In this document: positions 63,159-64,000 of the stretch, in pieces
How positions within the stretch are numbered: position 1 is the stretch's first letter
Layout of the letters: each line of letters opens with the position of its first letter
Assembly: GCA_910576325.1 (NCBI GenBank)
Contig: CAJTIM010000002.1
Location: 64,501-128,500, forward strand
Direction of reading: 5' to 3'
DNA from: Clostridia bacterium
GTDB taxonomy: Bacteria > Bacillota > Clostridia > Lachnospirales > Lachnospiraceae
Length of the DNA: 64,000 nt
The notes under the pieces: generated by a model
Seen by the model: the letters and a program-made list of their open reading frames with translations, nothing else
What the model was told of the DNA's origin: nothing
Databases searched by the model: none
Made by a program: the position numbers and the translations under genes

Positions 63159-63641
63159 ATGCGTGAAAAAATTTTAACCTTTATTGAGAAAAACAGCCGG
63201 GTGGATCTGAAGGATCTGGCCGTAATGCTGGGCGTGGACGAGGTAACGGTGGCAAATGAGATTGCTGACATGGAAAAGGAAGGCATTATCTGCGGATATC
63301 ACACACTGATCGACTGGGATAAGACAGGCGAGGAGAAGCTGACGGCTCTGATCGAGGTGAAGGTTACACCGCAGAGAGGCTTGGGCTTTGACAAGGTAGC
63401 CGAGCGTATTTACAATTATGCGGAGGTGGACAGCGTATACCTTATTTCCGGCGGCTTTGACTTTATGGTGATGATTGAGGGAAAGACCATGCGCGATGTG
63501 GCTCAGTTTGTATCGGATAAGCTTTCGCCTCTGGATACGGTATTGAGCACAGCCACACATTTTGTACTGAAAAAATACAAGGATCATGGTTCGATCATGG
63601 TACATAAATCAAAGGATGAAAGGATGCTGGTGACACTGTGA
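63159..63641 (+). CDS. Lrp/AsnC-family transcriptional regulator
   Basis: A 160-residue regulator: N-terminal helix-turn-helix (about 1-55; RVDLKDLAVMLGVDEVTVANEIADMEKEG) and a C-terminal RAM ligand-binding domain (about 70-145). Its stop overlaps the start of the aminotransferase (GTGA), so it likely regulates amino-acid or keto-acid metabolism through that operon. Its leader (63128-63152) is a relative of the repeated leader motif. Confidence 0.9.
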   Translation: MREKILTFIEKNSRVDLKDLAVMLGVDEVTVANEIADMEKEGIICGYHTLIDWDKTGEEKLTALIEVKVTPQRGLGFDKVAERIYNYAEVDSVYLISGGFDFMVMIEGKTMRDVAQFVSDKLSPLDTVLSTATHFVLKKYKDHGSIMVHKSKDERMLVTL

Positions 63642-64000
63642 GAAATTTTTTGGCTGATAAGGTTGTTGAGATTCCCCCTTCGGGCATCCGGAAGTTTTTT
63701 GATATTGTAAGCGAGATGCCGGACGCCATTTCCCTGGGTGTGGGGGAGCCGGATTTTGATACGCCCTGGCACATTAGGGAGGAGGGAATATACTCTTTGG
63801 AGCGGGGGCGGACCTTCTATACCTCCAATGCGGGCTTGAAGGAGCTTCGGGAGGAAATTGCAAATTATCTGAAACGGAGGATTCATGTCACATACGACCC
63901 CATGCAGGAGGTTGTGGTGACGGTAGGAGGCAGCGAGGGTATTGATATGGCCTTCCGTGCCGTACTGAATCCGGGAGACGAGGTACTGATCCCGCAGCCC
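63638..64000 (+). CDS. PLP-dependent aminotransferase (class I/II), N-terminal part
   Basis: The first 121 residues of an aminotransferase cut by the window end. The start is the GTG at 63638, overlapping the regulator stop, and AAAGGATG lies upstream. ISLGVGEPDFDTPWHIREEGI and YTSNAGLKELREEIANYL are the N-terminal arm and small-domain blocks of aspartate-type aminotransferases, and VTVGGSEGIDMAFRAVLNPGDEVLIPQP includes the PLP phosphate-binding region. The lysine that binds PLP lies beyond the end. The substrate cannot be assigned. Confidence 0.9.
   Translation, partial: MRNFLADKVVEIPPSGIRKFFDIVSEMPDAISLGVGEPDFDTPWHIREEGIYSLERGRTFYTSNAGLKELREEIANYLKRRIHVTYDPMQEVVVTVGGSEGIDMAFRAVLNPGDEVLIPQP

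Overview
The window is a replication-origin region plus flanking metabolic loci from an anaerobic, spore-forming, low-to-moderate GC Firmicute, most likely a Lachnospiraceae-type member of the Clostridia. This rests on gene content: a reverse-type rubrerythrin behind a PerR-like regulator, adjacent spoIID and spoIIQ-like genes, DUF3881 and DUF4446 proteins next to serS/parAB, a large Bacillus/Clostridium-type SRP RNA, a T-box leader and a ZTP riboswitch. No database search was possible, so family names come from motifs, length and context.

Layout. Positions 1-1300: a PerR-like regulator and a reverse rubrerythrin that share a near-identical 19-bp palindromic operator. 1367-2807: decayed genes on the minus strand (a PLAG-repeat membrane-anchored surface protein split by an in-frame TAG, and a SARP/BTAD-like regulator fragment). 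2868-4247: a hemolysin-III family protein, a strong terminator, a 213-bp near-palindromic element and a small GIY-YIG protein. 4267-6060: spoIID and a degenerate LytM protein (SpoIIQ-like). 6200-12172: glgP and ileS, led by an Ile T-box. 12360-17324: a D-Ala-D-Ala carboxypeptidase, a cysteine-cluster protein, tRNA-Arg(CCT), DUF3881 and serS.

17421-35807 is the chromosome origin. On the minus strand, reading away from the origin, are rpmH, rnpA, yidD, yidC, jag/khpB, mnmE, mnmG, rsmG, parA, parB and DUF4446, with two exact parS sites upstream of parA. On the plus strand are dnaA, dnaN, yaaA, recF, gyrB and gyrA. DnaA boxes lie on both sides of dnaA. Gene orientation flips at about 27,000, as expected for a bidirectional origin.

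35972-44061: a DUF2975/HTH pair, two large polytopic membrane proteins of probable GT-C type, a PlsC acyltransferase, then a ZTP riboswitch controlling a split version of the last two purine steps (PurO-type IMP cyclohydrolase plus a stand-alone AICAR transformylase). 44123-57673: a divergent ROK repressor and a long sugar operon: RbsBAC-type ABC importer, ROK kinase, class II aldolase, VOC protein, two PfkB kinases, a P-loop kinase-like protein, an AlsE-like 3-epimerase, an HxlB-like hexuloisomerase, a DUF4432 mutarotase-like protein and a D-lyxose-isomerase family cupin. Together they look like a complete route for importing, isomerising, phosphorylating, epimerising and cleaving an unusual sugar. 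57691-64000: SRP RNA, a DUF4080 radical SAM protein overlapping a DnaQ-type exonuclease, a 33-residue membrane peptide, a VanW protein, an orphan AIR-synthase-like protein, an Lrp/AsnC regulator and the start of an aminotransferase cut by the window end.

The best candidates for something not yet described are the sugar operon, the 213-bp palindrome, a leader motif repeated word for word upstream of unrelated genes, and the TAG-interrupted surface protein.
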